A stretch of 64,000 nt of DNA, from NCBI GenBank assembly GCA_963751425.1, contig CAVVUF010000001.1:992001-1056000 (forward strand), written 5' to 3'. The DNA comes from CAVVUF01 sp963751425. Its GTDB lineage: Bacteria > Chloroflexota > Anaerolineae > Anaerolineales > UBA4823. The notes below the pieces were generated by a model, which was not told the DNA's origin, did no database searches, and saw only the letters and a list, made by a program, of their open reading frames with translations. Of the stretch, positions 7,270-16,226 are shown in pieces (the first letter of the stretch is position 1; each line of letters begins with the position of its first letter). The position numbers were made by a program, and so were the translations under genes.

Positions 7270-9306
7270 TCAACCGCACACCACTATGCTCGCCCCTCTC
7301 CATCTTACTTGTGTTTGTTCAAAACCAGTCGGTTCCCCGTCGGGAGAAACAACAAATTTCTTAATGGTGACCAATCCCCTCGAATTTGCCGAGACCGTTC
7401 CCTGCGCAATAATTTTTCCGCTTGCCACCTCAACATTTTTCCAATCGTACCGCATTCCCGGAACGAAAACGAAGTTTTGCACTCGCCTGGGCGTGATATC
7501 CACCGTCTGCCTCTCCCCGCTCCCGCATTCATGCGATCCAACCGTCACTGCGCACAAGCTGATGCTCCACAAATCGGGTTGGTCCTGCGGGGCTCCATCC
7601 CATGCATTCCACGAAGCTGACCACAAGATGGTTTGGTTGTAAGTTCCCACGGAGGTAGGCGGCATTTTACTGTTCCCGCTCAAGTTGCTCAAGCCAGGCA
7701 CGCTTTCGTCTCGCATCACCTGAAAATTCCAGAAAGGTGCCTCTTCAATGCCCATCGTCGGCGGCATCCCTAAGAAATTCGACCATTCATGGTCAGCATC
7801 TGTCACCGCCCCGCCCCAGGCTCGCAACCCCGCATCCAGGCTCGGGTATATAGGCTGACCCTGGGTGCTCCAAAGAATGACTTCATCAGGTATCCCATGG
7901 TCTATCCCAAGCGGTGCCATTTCATCACCCAGTCCTAGCACCCCCTTCTGCCCTTGTGCAGATAACCCATAATTTTGCCAATCCCATACCCCCGCCCCGT
8001 TATTTTTTTGCAGGTGGTCAGCCCAGCCTCCCGGGCCTGACAAGGAAATTGGCAGGTTCAAATCAGGCGCCCCCCACTTAAGCGCCACATCGGCAGCCCA
8101 ATCTTGTTCTGTAATCCCCGCTGTCAGGTAGTTCGTAATCGGCTGTCCCGAATACGCGGCTGCAAAGACATTCGGATAACGCTCAGCAAAAGCCAGCGCT
8201 CCGCTGCCTCCCATGGAATGACCAAACACATACACTCGCTGTGCATCGACCGTGGGACCAGGCGGGAAGCGTTCCAGGTCATAAAGCATGCGCAGAACGC
8301 GCTGCTCTGTAAAATTTTCAATCACGTCGCCCGCCGGGACCGTGCTCCCCTGGCGGTAATCATAGTGCTTGGCAAACCCAAAGTACCAGGTCTGCGAGAT
8401 GTCAAATGGAATGATGCCGTAGGCACAGTAGGGATAAGGATTCTGTTCATAAGCCGAGTAGCGGTTGCCTCTCCAGCCATGCAGAAAGAAATATACGGGC
8501 AAGACCTCCGGCACCACCCCGCCGCATAATTCTGCAGTAGGCTCATAGATCGTATAATCATAAGCATATTGCAAAGAATTTTGAATCCCTGGAGCGTTGG
8601 GGTCTAACCCATAATAATTATTCCCCTGGTTGGGGGCATGGAAGGTGGCATTCCAGTTTCGAAAATCCATAGTTTGAATAAAGACATGCCCGCCCTCTCC
8701 AGGGTTGACACCCGGTGAGCTCGTGATCTCAACCGGTTTCGGGTCCTCCACCCTCTCCTTAATCCGTCCAGTCGCCAAACTCCGGCTGTAAGCCTCTTCT
8801 TCTCCCGGAAGGCTTATCGTTACGGCATAATAACCGCTCCCCTCCTGCTTACCCTTAAAATCCTCTGCTGACACAGTCCACACGAAAAGGCCCGTCCCCT
8901 CAGGGAGAGGCTCGCCCCCATCCTCAATAATCAACCGTTCTGCATAGCGCAGGTACCACATCCCCTTTGTATCAACCGCCCGGTTGACGTAGAAGACGGA
9001 TGAATTTTCCCCCACTTCTGCCACCAGCTTTGCCTTCTTGAGATTAGAGCTCTTGATCGGTCGTTCCGAACGGTAGATCCTGTAGATTTCACCTTGCAGG
9101 TCCGCTCGCTCAGTCCAGGTCAAGAAGGTCTGTCCGCTCCGGTGCACTGCAGTCAATCTTAGTTTTTCAGTCCCGCCCCCATCGATGGATTGGGAGACGC
9201 TCGTCAGTGGATTGCAGGCGATAACCAGTCCGATCAGAAACCCAAGAGTAATCAGGATAAATTTCTTAGGAAAACTGTTTCCAGGTCTTCGAAGCTCGCT
9301 CAACAT
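7270..9306 (-). CDS. Lipoprotein alpha/beta-hydrolase (esterase/peptidase-like)
   Basis: 678 residues. The N-terminus is basic then hydrophobic and ends in a lipobox (GLVIAC, Cys31), so the mature protein should be lipid-anchored outside the membrane. A fibronectin-like segment (TWTERADLQGEIYRIYRS) follows. The catalytic part carries the nucleophile elbow VFGHSMGGSGAL, preceded by YFFLHGWRGNR (oxyanion region), and resembles esterase D/prolyl-oligopeptidase-like hydrolases. DADHEW near residue 540 may give the catalytic acid and His. AAAGGAAA precedes the ATG as ribosome site. The substrate is unknown. It sits between GH13 on the same strand and the divergent radical SAM gene. Confidence 0.8.
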   Translation of the reverse strand: MLSELRRPGNSFPKKFILITLGFLIGLVIACNPLTSVSQSIDGGGTEKLRLTAVHRSGQTFLTWTERADLQGEIYRIYRSERPIKSSNLKKAKLVAEVGENSSVFYVNRAVDTKGMWYLRYAERLIIEDGGEPLPEGTGLFVWTVSAEDFKGKQEGSGYYAVTISLPGEEEAYSRSLATGRIKERVEDPKPVEITSSPGVNPGEGGHVFIQTMDFRNWNATFHAPNQGNNYYGLDPNAPGIQNSLQYAYDYTIYEPTAELCGGVVPEVLPVYFFLHGWRGNRYSAYEQNPYPYCAYGIIPFDISQTWYFGFAKHYDYRQGSTVPAGDVIENFTEQRVLRMLYDLERFPPGPTVDAQRVYVFGHSMGGSGALAFAERYPNVFAAAYSGQPITNYLTAGITEQDWAADVALKWGAPDLNLPISLSGPGGWADHLQKNNGAGVWDWQNYGLSAQGQKGVLGLGDEMAPLGIDHGIPDEVILWSTQGQPIYPSLDAGLRAWGGAVTDADHEWSNFLGMPPTMGIEEAPFWNFQVMRDESVPGLSNLSGNSKMPPTSVGTYNQTILWSASWNAWDGAPQDQPDLWSISLCAVTVGSHECGSGERQTVDITPRRVQNFVFVPGMRYDWKNVEVASGKIIAQGTVSANSRGLVTIKKFVVSPDGEPTGFEQTQVRWRGASIVVCG

Positions 9307-9419
9307 ATAAATTTCCTTTTTTCACCACTCTTGAACATTATAACCCGTAAAGACCAGCCGTTTTCGTGTCTTTCGTGTATTTCGTGGTGATCATTTTTTC
9401 TGGAATAAAAGGAAGCACA

Positions 9420-9447
9420 TTGACAAACCGCCCATTTGTTCTATAAT
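9420..9447 (+). promoter_or_regulatory. Consensus sigma70 promoter, leaderless start of the radical SAM gene
   Basis: TTGACA (9420-9425), a 16-bp spacer and TATAAT (9442-9447). The -10 box ends 6 nt before the ATG at 9454, so transcription should begin at or next to the start codon. No Shine-Dalgarno sequence is present. Confidence 0.85.
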
Positions 9448-9453
9448 AGAAAC

Positions 9454-10599
9454 ATGGACGCCTCATTCGAGCAATTAAAAGCCCTCACCGCTCAAATGCA
9501 CCTCGAGCCAGCCGAAGACGCCCTCTGCCCTCAGATCCCTGCCAAACGCGAGGACGATATCTACGTCGGGCATGCCACCCTCCCGAACGGCAAGACGATC
9601 AAGCTGCTCAAGACCCTGCTCACCTCCGCCTGCGAGCGCAACTGCAACTACTGCCCTTTCCGTGCCGGGCGAGATTTCCGCCGTGCCACCTTCAAACCCG
9701 AAGAATTTGCCCAGGTCTTCATGTCTCTTCATATGAAAGGCGCCGCCGATGGCTTGTTCATCAGCTCAGGCATCGCTAACGGCGGCATGTTTACCCAAGA
9801 TAAGCTCATCGATGTTGCCGATATCTTGCGCCACAAATACCAGTACGAGGGTTACCTGCACCTGAAGATCATGCCCGGTGCCGAGCGTGCCCAGGTCGAG
9901 CGCGCCATGCAGCTCGCTGACCGCGTCTCCATCAACCTGGAAGCCCCCAATACGGAGCGCCTGCAGATGCTAGCCCCTCGCAAGCAGTTCCTCGAAGAGC
10001 TCCTCGAGCCCCTGCGCTGGGTCGATGACATCCGTCGCAACCAGCCCGACCGGCTTGGCTACCGCGGATACTGGCCCTCCTCCGTTACGCAGTTCGTCGT
10101 CGGTGCGGTTGGCGAAAACGACCTGGAGCTGCTCCACACCACCGACTACCTCTACCGCAAGCTGCACCTGCGCCGCGCTTATTATTCTCCCTTCAGTCCC
10201 ATCCCCGATACGCCTCTCGAAAACCTGCCTCCCAAATCGGTCAAGCGCGAGCACAGACTATATGAAGCCTCCTTCCTCCTGCGCGACTATGGCTTCAGCC
10301 TGGAGGAGCTCCCCTTCCAAAAAGATGGCCGCCTGCCCCTGGATATCGACCCCAAGCTGGCCTGGGCTCAGACCAACCTCTCTGAAACCCCCATCGAGCT
10401 TAACCGCGCCTCCCGCTCGCAGCTCCTGCGCGTCCCTGGCATCGGTCCCAAGGGTGCCGACCTCATCCTCTCTGGTCGCCGCCAGAACAAAATCCGCTCC
10501 CTGGTCGACCTGCGCAAGATCGGCCTCAACCCTTCTCGTCTCGCCCCCTTTGTCCTCCTGGACGGCACCAGACCCGCTTACCAGCTATCTCTCCTCTAA
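9454..10599 (+). CDS. Radical SAM protein with C-terminal helix-hairpin-helix (putative DNA modification/repair type)
   Basis: About 381 residues from the ATG at 9454. This start is preferred over the in-frame TTG at 9436 because the -10 box overlaps that TTG. The radical SAM cluster motif CxxxCxxC is visible as CERNCNYC, after a GHATLPNGKTIKLLKTL lead-in. FISSGIANGG and LHLKIMPGA fit the TIM-barrel core. The last ~70 residues hold a helix-hairpin-helix (LLRVPGIGPKGADLIL), which points to nucleic-acid binding. The overall layout matches the family described as putative DNA modification/repair radical SAM proteins. The DNA-metabolism partner often encoded next to that family was not seen within the window. 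The reaction is unknown. Likely leaderless. Confidence 0.85.
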   Translation: MDASFEQLKALTAQMHLEPAEDALCPQIPAKREDDIYVGHATLPNGKTIKLLKTLLTSACERNCNYCPFRAGRDFRRATFKPEEFAQVFMSLHMKGAADGLFISSGIANGGMFTQDKLIDVADILRHKYQYEGYLHLKIMPGAERAQVERAMQLADRVSINLEAPNTERLQMLAPRKQFLEELLEPLRWVDDIRRNQPDRLGYRGYWPSSVTQFVVGAVGENDLELLHTTDYLYRKLHLRRAYYSPFSPIPDTPLENLPPKSVKREHRLYEASFLLRDYGFSLEELPFQKDGRLPLDIDPKLAWAQTNLSETPIELNRASRSQLLRVPGIGPKGADLILSGRRQNKIRSLVDLRKIGLNPSRLAPFVLLDGTRPAYQLSLL

Positions 10600-10608
10600 A
10601 GGATAACC

Positions 10609-12685
10609 ATGCTGCGCCTCGGCATCGATATTGGCGGCACCTTCACCGACTTTGTCATCTTCCATCCCCAATCTGGCCAGGTGGAGACCTTCAAGCTCCT
10701 CTCCACTCCCCATGATCCCGCTGAGGCGGTTCTGGCTGGCCTGCACCGTATGGGTCTAACCGAGGACTTCAGACCGGATTGAGATCGTGCATGGCACCAC
10801 CGTTGCCACCAACGCCCTGCTCGAGCGCAAAGGTGCCCGTACGGCCCTGGTGACGACGCGTGGTTTTGCCGATGTACTGCAAATCGGTCGCCAGAACCGT
10901 CCCGAGCTGTATAACCTGTCTTACACACCTCCCCCTCCCTTGATTCCCTCCGCGCTGCGCTTTGAGGTGGACGAGCGCATCGACCACACCGGGCAGGTGC
11001 TCACCCCCCTCGACCCAGCTCAGGTTGATACCCTCCTCCCTCTCCTCCAGCAGCAGGAGATCGAATCCGTTGCCATCTGCCTGCTCTTCTCCTTCCTGCA
11101 TCCCTCCCACGAACAGCTCATCGCTGACCAGTTGCGCGCGGCTGGCTTTCTCGTTTCTGCCTCCTGCGAAATCCTCCCTGAGTTCCGCGAGTACGAGCGC
11201 ACCAGCACCACCGTCATCAACGCCTACGTCTCTCCCATCCTCGACCGCTACCTTTCTCGCCTGGAGCAGGCCCTTTTTCTCCCCTATCCACTTAAATCGA
11301 GAGGGGTTGGGGGTGGGGTGAATTCCCTGCGCATCATGCAGTCCAACGGCGGTGCCATCAGCCTGGGCGAAGCCCGCCGTAATGGCGTGCGCTGCATCCT
11401 CTCCGGGCCGGCTGGCGGCATCGTCGGCGCCCGCCGCATAGCTGAAGCAGCTTCTCAACCGGCTTCCAAAGTTCAGCTCATTACCTTCGATATGGGCGGC
11501 ACCTCCACAGATGTCTCCCTGATCGATGGAGAGCCGCTGGTCACCAGTGAGGCCCAGGTCAGCGGCATGCCCATCCGCATCCCCGTTCTCGACATCCACA
11601 CCATCGGTGCGGGCGGGGGCTCCATCGCTTATCTCGACCCCGGTGGCGCTCTGCGCGTGGGTCCGCAAAGCGCTGGTGCCGATCCTGGTCCCGCTTGTTA
11701 CAGCCCCGATCCACCCTTTCTCCACCCCGAGCGGGCTTTCCCGACCGTCACCGATGCCAACCTCGTCCTTGGACGCCTGCCCTCCGATCACTTCCTCGGC
11801 GGAGACATGCCGCTCAACCTGCAGCGTGCCCGCTGGGTCATGCAGCGCCTCGGCGAACCCCTCGGTCTCGATCCCTTGCAGACCGCCCTCGGTGTGGTAG
11901 AGATTGTAGATGCCCACATGGAGCGTGCCCTGCGCCTGGTCTCTGTCGAGCGCGGCCATGACCCCCGCTTCTTTTCGCTGCTCTCCTTTGGCGGCGCGGG
12001 CGGCTTGCACGCCTGCAGCCTGGCTCGCCGCCTGGGCATCCCGCAGGTCATCGTCCCCCCTTACGCTTCCGTCCTATCCGCCTTCGGCATGCTTGCTGCC
12101 GATATCATCAAGGACTATTCCCAGACCGTCATGCTCCCAGGCAGCACCCCACCTTCCATCCTCGCAGATTTGCTTGCCCCTCTCCTTGCCCGCCTCCGCC
12201 AAGACCTCCTCTCTGAAGGCCTTCAGGATGAAGCCATCACCTTCCAGCCGCAGCTCGATATGCGCTATCAGGGCCAATCTTACGAGCTTACCGTCCCCTG
12301 GCTCTCTCTCGCACAAAATTTCCTGGAGGACTTCCAATCCTTCCACCAATCTACCTATGGATACAGCCTCGCCGCCACCCCGGTCGAGATCGTCAACCTG
12401 CGTCTGCACGCCGTCGGGCACATCCCTCCCATCCCGCTGCCCTCTCAACCTCCCTCCAGCACCGATCCCCAGCCCGCCCTCCTCGATCGCCGCCCCGTCG
12501 TGCTTGCCGCCCCTCCAGCCCAGCTCATCGCCCTCTACCGCGGCGAGGCCCTCCGCCCAGGCAACCGCATCCCGGGTCCCGCCCTCATCGTCCGCTCCGA
12601 CACCACCATCTACCTGGGTCCGGAGGATATTGCCATCGTTGATCCCTTCCTCAATCTATTAATCACAATCGGACCAAATTTTTAA
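10609..12685 (+). CDS. hyuA: Hydantoinase/oxoprolinase subunit A (HyuA-type), interrupted by one +1 frameshift
   Basis: The ATP-dependent half of an N-methylhydantoinase/5-oxoprolinase-type enzyme. The N-terminus (LGIDIGGTFTDFVIF, phosphate-binding) is read from ATG 10609 but meets TGA at 10780. The rest, starting RIEIVHGTTVATNALLERKG, is one frame further on. Deleting a single A near 10771 restores a normal junction (TEDF-D-RIEIVHG), so this is a +1 slip. Downstream motifs (IMQSNGGAIS, CILSGPAGGIVGA, FDMGGTSTDVSLI, GAGGGSIAY) are intact to the end. Residues around 11281-11320 are encoded by an intergenic-type palindrome (listed separately). It starts 9 bp after the radical SAM gene. The partner hyuB lies beyond prs. 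The substrate cannot be told from sequence. Confidence 0.88.
11281..11320 (+). repeat. Palindromic intergenic-type repeat embedded in frame in hyuA
   Basis: CCCCTATCC...GAGAGGGG followed by TTGGGGGTGGGGTG has the layout of the palindromes at 12688, 21774, 22460 and 30430 (CCCC-rich arm, short centre, GGGG-rich arm, then a G-rich tail). Here it encodes PYPLKSRGVGGGVN, between LEQAL and LRIMQSNGG. HyuA relatives are normally shorter at this point. The arms carry a few mismatches, consistent with age. Confidence 0.7.
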
Positions 12686-12687
12686 TT

Positions 12688-12716
12688 CCTCTCCTGATGG
12701 AGAGGGTCAGGGTGAA
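12688..12716. repeat. Palindromic repeat CCTCTCC-tgat-GGAGAGG with G-rich tail
   Basis: A 7-bp stem (12688-12694 / 12699-12705) followed by GTCAGGGTGAAG, directly after the hyuA stop. Same class as the other CCYYCC...GGRRGG palindromes in this window. It may also act as a 3' stabiliser of the hyuA mRNA. Confidence 0.65.
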
Positions 12717-12858
12717 GTTACTTTCAAATCCCTGCTCATTCTCCCTTCTGAATTTCTCCGTGTCCTTCGTGCCATCGTGGTTAATGGTTTCACATCCGTG
12801 TCCATCCGCGTTTATCCGTGAGCAACTTACTTGTTTTCCACCCCAAACCTGAATTTCC

Positions 12859-12867
12859 TGCTAAAAT
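12859..12867 (+). promoter_or_regulatory. Extended -10 promoter (TGCTAAAAT) 7 nt before the prs ATG
   Basis: TGN-TAAAAT ends at 12867 and the ATG is at 12875. No ribosome site lies between, so a leaderless transcript is expected. No good -35 was found, which fits the extended -10 type. This argues against longer upstream starts of prs. Confidence 0.6.
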
Positions 12868-12874
12868 ACCCTGT

Positions 12875-13822
12875 ATGGCCCACCCTCTCCGCATCTTCAC
12901 CGGCTCTGCCCATCCCGCCCTTGCTCAAGAAATTGCCGACATTCTCGAAGTCCCTTTGGGCAAATCCACCACCACCCACCTCAAAGACAGTGAGATTCAC
13001 ATCATGGTCGATGAAGTCGTGCGTGACCAGGATATCTTCCTGGTACAGCCCTGCCCCATGCCCGTCAACGATAACATCATGGAGCTGCTCTTACTCCTAG
13101 ACGCCTTCCGCCGCGCCAGCGCCCACAGCATCAGCGTTGTCATCCCCTATTTCCCCTACGCCCGCCAGGACCGCATGGCCCGCGGCCGCGAGGCCATCAG
13201 CGCCCGCGTGGTTGCTGACTTGATCGAGCGTGAAGGTGCCTCGCGCCTCATCTTCGTCGATATTCACAACCCCGCCACCCAGGGATTCTTTACCATTCCG
13301 GTCGACCCCCTTACCGCCCTGCCTCTCCTGGCAAACTACTTTCGCAAACCCGAATACGAGAACGCCGCCATCGTTAGCCCCGATGTCGGCCGCGCCAGCC
13401 TCGCTGGCCGTTACGCTGGTCTCCTCAACCTCCCCCTCGTCGTCATGCATAAACGCCGCACCTCTTACACCAGCTCCGAGACCACCCACGTCGTTGGCGA
13501 CATCCAGGGGCGCCGCCCGATCATCATCGACGACATGATGGCCTCCGGCTCCGTCCTCAAGCAGCTTGACCCACTCTATGACCGTGGTGCCGAAGGCAAA
13601 GCCTGCTTTGCCGTCACCCACCCCATTCTCCTCCCCACCGCCCTCGAGATCCTCGACCAGGACGAGCGCATCGAAAAGCTGGTCGTCACCAACACTATCT
13701 ACATCGATCCCGAGAAATGCCACCCCAAGATCGAAGTGCTCTCCATCGCCCCCCTGCTCGCCGAGATCATCAAAGACATCCACGAAGGCGTCAGCATCTC
13801 CCGCCGTCTCGTCCTTCGCTGA
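12875..13822 (+). CDS. prs: Ribose-phosphate pyrophosphokinase (PRPP synthase)
   Basis: 315 residues from ATG 12875. It makes 5-phosphoribosyl-1-pyrophosphate from ribose-5-phosphate and ATP, the shared precursor for nucleotides, His, Trp and NAD. Visible signatures are FTGSAHPALAQEIA at the N-terminus, YARQDRMARGREAISAR (ATP-loop region), FVDIHNPATQGFF and the PRPP-binding loop IIIDDMMASGSVL. The length is normal for class I enzymes. An upstream in-frame start at 12818 would add residues translated from intergenic repeat and from the promoter, so it was not used. The gene sits between hyuA and hyuB on the same strand, 189 and 181 bp away, with its own promoter, so it looks like an insertion into a hydantoinase locus. 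Confidence 0.93.
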   Translation: MAHPLRIFTGSAHPALAQEIADILEVPLGKSTTTHLKDSEIHIMVDEVVRDQDIFLVQPCPMPVNDNIMELLLLLDAFRRASAHSISVVIPYFPYARQDRMARGREAISARVVADLIEREGASRLIFVDIHNPATQGFFTIPVDPLTALPLLANYFRKPEYENAAIVSPDVGRASLAGRYAGLLNLPLVVMHKRRTSYTSSETTHVVGDIQGRRPIIIDDMMASGSVLKQLDPLYDRGAEGKACFAVTHPILLPTALEILDQDERIEKLVVTNTIYIDPEKCHPKIEVLSIAPLLAEIIKDIHEGVSISRRLVLR

Positions 13823-14003
13823 TCCATTGGCACAAACCTATCGACCAAGCTGTGCTCATCCGCCCATCTTTTGCCTACTCCCCATTGCCTATTGCCCACT
13901 CCCTTTCAATTCGTGCAGATTAGCGTAAATTCGTGGATTCCTTTCGCTCTTATTAGCGTAGAACTCGTCCTGAAAAAAGTGAAGGATTAGCGGATTCCTT
14001 CCC

Positions 14004-15602
14004 ATGTCCTCCCCCTCCCCCATCCTCCTCGAAGTCTTCAAGCACCTCTTTGCCGCCATCCCCGAAGAGATGGGTCTCGTCCTGCGCAAAGCCGCCTGCT
14101 CTCCCAACATCAAAGAGCGGCGTGACTATTCCTGCGCCCTCTTCGACCTGCATGGCATGCTCGTCTCCCAGGCTGCCCACATTCCTGTTCATCTCGGCTC
14201 CATGCCGCTTTCCGTCCAGGCTGCCATCGAGAAGTTCGCCCTCGATCTGCATCCCGGAGACTGCATCATCCTCAACGACCCTTTCCTCGGCGGCACCCAC
14301 CTTCCCGACATCACCCTCGTCTCCCCCTACTTTCTCGAAGGTGCCTCCGCCCCCTATGCCTTTGTCGCCAGCCGCGCCCACCACGCCGATGTCGGCGGCA
14401 TGACCCCCGGCTCCATGCCCGTTGCCCGCGAGATCTACCAGGAAGGCCTCATCATCCCTCCCATCAAACTCCTCCGCCAGGGGCAAATCGACCCCTCCGT
14501 CTGGGACCTGATCCTTGCTAACGTGCGCACCCCCCAGGAGCGCTCCGGTGACTTGCGTGCCCAGCTCGCCGCCAACCAGCGCGGCCTGCTGCGCTTCCAA
14601 GCCCTCGTCTCCCGTTACGGCGCACAAGAAATCAGCCTTCGCATGGTGCAGCTCCTGGCCTACACCGAGCGTCTTACCCGCCAGCTCCTCGCTTCCCTGC
14701 CCAATGGCACATACCGTTTCGAAGACTTCCTCGATGACTGTGGCATCGACGATGACTGTGGCGTGGATGCAGATTCCATCCCCATCCGGGTATTGCTCAC
14801 CATCCAGGGCGATGCTGCCATCGTCGACTTTACCGGCTCCTCCCCCCAGGTCAAGGGCTCCCTCAACGCCGTCTACGCCATCACCTTGTCCGCCGTCTAC
14901 TACGTTTTCCGCTGCCTGCTCGGTTTGGATGTACCCAACAACGCTGGCTGCCTGGTGCCCATCCAGGTGATCGCCCCACCCGGTTCCATCCTCAACGCCC
15001 TGCCTCCCGCCCCTGTTGCCGGCGGCAACGTTGAAACCTCCCAGCGCATCGTCGATGTCCTCCTGGGCGCTCTCGCTCAAGCCTGCCCCGAGCGCATCCC
15101 TGCTGCCAGTCAGGGCACCATGAACAATCTCACCCTCGGTGGTTTCGATCCCCAGCGGCAGAAGCCCTTCGCTTATTACGAGACCCTCGGCGGCGGCATG
15201 GGTGCCTCCCCCACCTCCGCTGGTCCCTCGGCAGTCCACTCCCACATGACGAACACCCTCAACACTCCCATCGAAGCCCTTGAATACACCTATCCCCTGC
15301 GCGTCCAGCAGTACGCCATCCGTAAAGGCTCTGGTGGGCAGGGCCAGCACACCGGAGGTGATGGCCTCATCCGCCAGGTGCAGGTGCTCGCCGATGCCCA
15401 GCTCACCCTGCTGAGTGAGCGGCGCAAGCTTTCCCCCTACGGCCTCTCTGGTGGTGAGCCTGGAAAACCTGGGCTCAACCGCCTCCTGCGCCAGGGGCAG
15501 GAAATTCCCCTGCCTTCTAAGGGCACCTTCGATCTGCACCCCGGCGATATCCTTTCCATCGAAACCCCCGGAGGCGGGGGTTGGGGAATACCAAATTCAT
15601 AA
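14004..15602 (+). CDS. hyuB: Hydantoinase/oxoprolinase subunit B (HyuB-type)
   Basis: 532 residues, normal full length. It is the second subunit of the ATP-dependent hydantoinase/5-oxoprolinase family and works with HyuA. Family hallmarks include SPNIKERRDYSCALFD, a MLVSQAAHIPVHLGSMP segment, ILNDPFLGGTHLPDITL, HHADVGGMTPGSMP and the C-terminal RKGSGGQGQHTGGDGLIR region. The frame is intact, unlike hyuA. No clear Shine-Dalgarno precedes the ATG; the upstream 180 bp consist of dispersed repeat phrases. Cytosolic. The actual substrate (hydantoins, oxoproline, or other cyclic amides) is not determinable. Confidence 0.92.
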   Translation: MSSPSPILLEVFKHLFAAIPEEMGLVLRKAACSPNIKERRDYSCALFDLHGMLVSQAAHIPVHLGSMPLSVQAAIEKFALDLHPGDCIILNDPFLGGTHLPDITLVSPYFLEGASAPYAFVASRAHHADVGGMTPGSMPVAREIYQEGLIIPPIKLLRQGQIDPSVWDLILANVRTPQERSGDLRAQLAANQRGLLRFQALVSRYGAQEISLRMVQLLAYTERLTRQLLASLPNGTYRFEDFLDDCGIDDDCGVDADSIPIRVLLTIQGDAAIVDFTGSSPQVKGSLNAVYAITLSAVYYVFRCLLGLDVPNNAGCLVPIQVIAPPGSILNALPPAPVAGGNVETSQRIVDVLLGALAQACPERIPAASQGTMNNLTLGGFDPQRQKPFAYYETLGGGMGASPTSAGPSAVHSHMTNTLNTPIEALEYTYPLRVQQYAIRKGSGGQGQHTGGDGLIRQVQVLADAQLTLLSERRKLSPYGLSGGEPGKPGLNRLLRQGQEIPLPSKGTFDLHPGDILSIETPGGGGWGIPNS

Positions 15603-15619
15603 GGCCACGGCAATATGCA

Positions 15620-15648
15620 GGGGCACGGCAGTTGTTTAGCCGTGCCCC
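15620..15648 (+). terminator. Hairpin after hyuB (GGGGCACGGC / GCCGTGCCCC)
   Basis: A perfect 10-bp stem with a 9-nt loop, 17 nt after the hyuB stop, followed by TTGTGT. GC-rich but with a weak T tract, so it may be a terminator or an mRNA 3'-end stabiliser. Confidence 0.55.
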
Positions 15649-15770
15649 TTGTGTCGCAGCATGGTTTTGGGTTTTTCCCTCTCCGATGTACTCATCGCTC
15701 GATGTACCCATCGACCCCTTCTAGAGAGCAGCCTGTCCTCAGCGGAGCGGAGCAGTCAGGGGTGAGGGCT

Positions 15771-16144
15771 CTACCCCATCCCAGCCTTCGGGTCGTCTTG
15801 ATGCAGTCCGATGATAATCCCAGTGTTGTCTTTAATATAAGCCTGGTAGCCCACCCCCGGGATCGCGTCTTTAGGAAGTACTACCTCGCCGCCGTGCGCC
15901 AGGGCTTTGGCAAGCGCGGCATCGATATCTTCCACCTCCACAGTATTGATTGTGCCGGTGATTCCCCGCCGGCCTGCATCAAGCCGCCGTTGATCCCCGG
16001 TGTTTTCTCATCCCCAGTCATCACCAGCCAGTAATCGACCGGCCCTTCCCACTTCTCAACCTTCCAGCCGAAAACGTCCCGGTAGAACGCAGCTGTTTTC
16101 TCAAGATCGTTTGTTGCCAGCTCAAAATGCGTAAAACGGTTCAT
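15771..16144 (-). CDS. VOC/glyoxalase-family protein, one frameshift
   Basis: About 124 residues when the two frames are joined, the usual size of a single VOC domain pair. The N-terminal half reads MNRFTHFELATNDLEKTAAFYRDVF..., with WLVMTGDEKTPGINGGLM. The C-terminal half (INTVEVEDIDAALAKALAHG, IPGVGYQAYIKD) is in another frame. The break is near 15955-15965, where a base seems to be missing from GGGGAATCACC. VOC proteins are small metal-dependent isomerases, dioxygenases or resistance proteins; the substrate is unknown here. A consensus promoter with an internal operator-like palindrome lies 54 bp upstream, and AGGAGAAAATTC is the ribosome site. This regulation is unusually clear for such a gene. 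Confidence 0.75.
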
Positions 16145-16197
16145 TGAATTTTCTCCTTGAATTGATTGAATTGATTGAATTGGATCATTATACTCTG

Positions 16198-16226
16198 ATT
16201 ATAAAATAGAACACCTGTTCTGTCAA
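16198..16226 (-). promoter_or_regulatory. Consensus promoter with operator palindrome AGAACA-nn-TGTTCT in the spacer
   Basis: On the minus strand, TTGACA (16226-16221), exactly 17 bp, then TATAAT (16203-16198). The spacer holds the perfect palindrome AGAACACCTGTTCT (16208-16221), whose core GAAC-N4-GTTC has the form of the Bacillus-type LexA (SOS) box. A bound repressor would block polymerase. It drives the VOC gene. A run of GATTGAATT repeats lies just downstream in the leader. Confidence 0.8.

Noticed and set aside
10769..12010. 413-codon open frame antisense to hyuA
   Set aside because: Arises from the GC-rich third codon positions of hyuA; its translation is low-complexity (Gly/Ala/Asp-rich) and matches no family.
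13953..15539. 528-codon open frame antisense to hyuB
   Set aside because: Shadow of a conserved gene on the other strand; no ribosome site and no domain.
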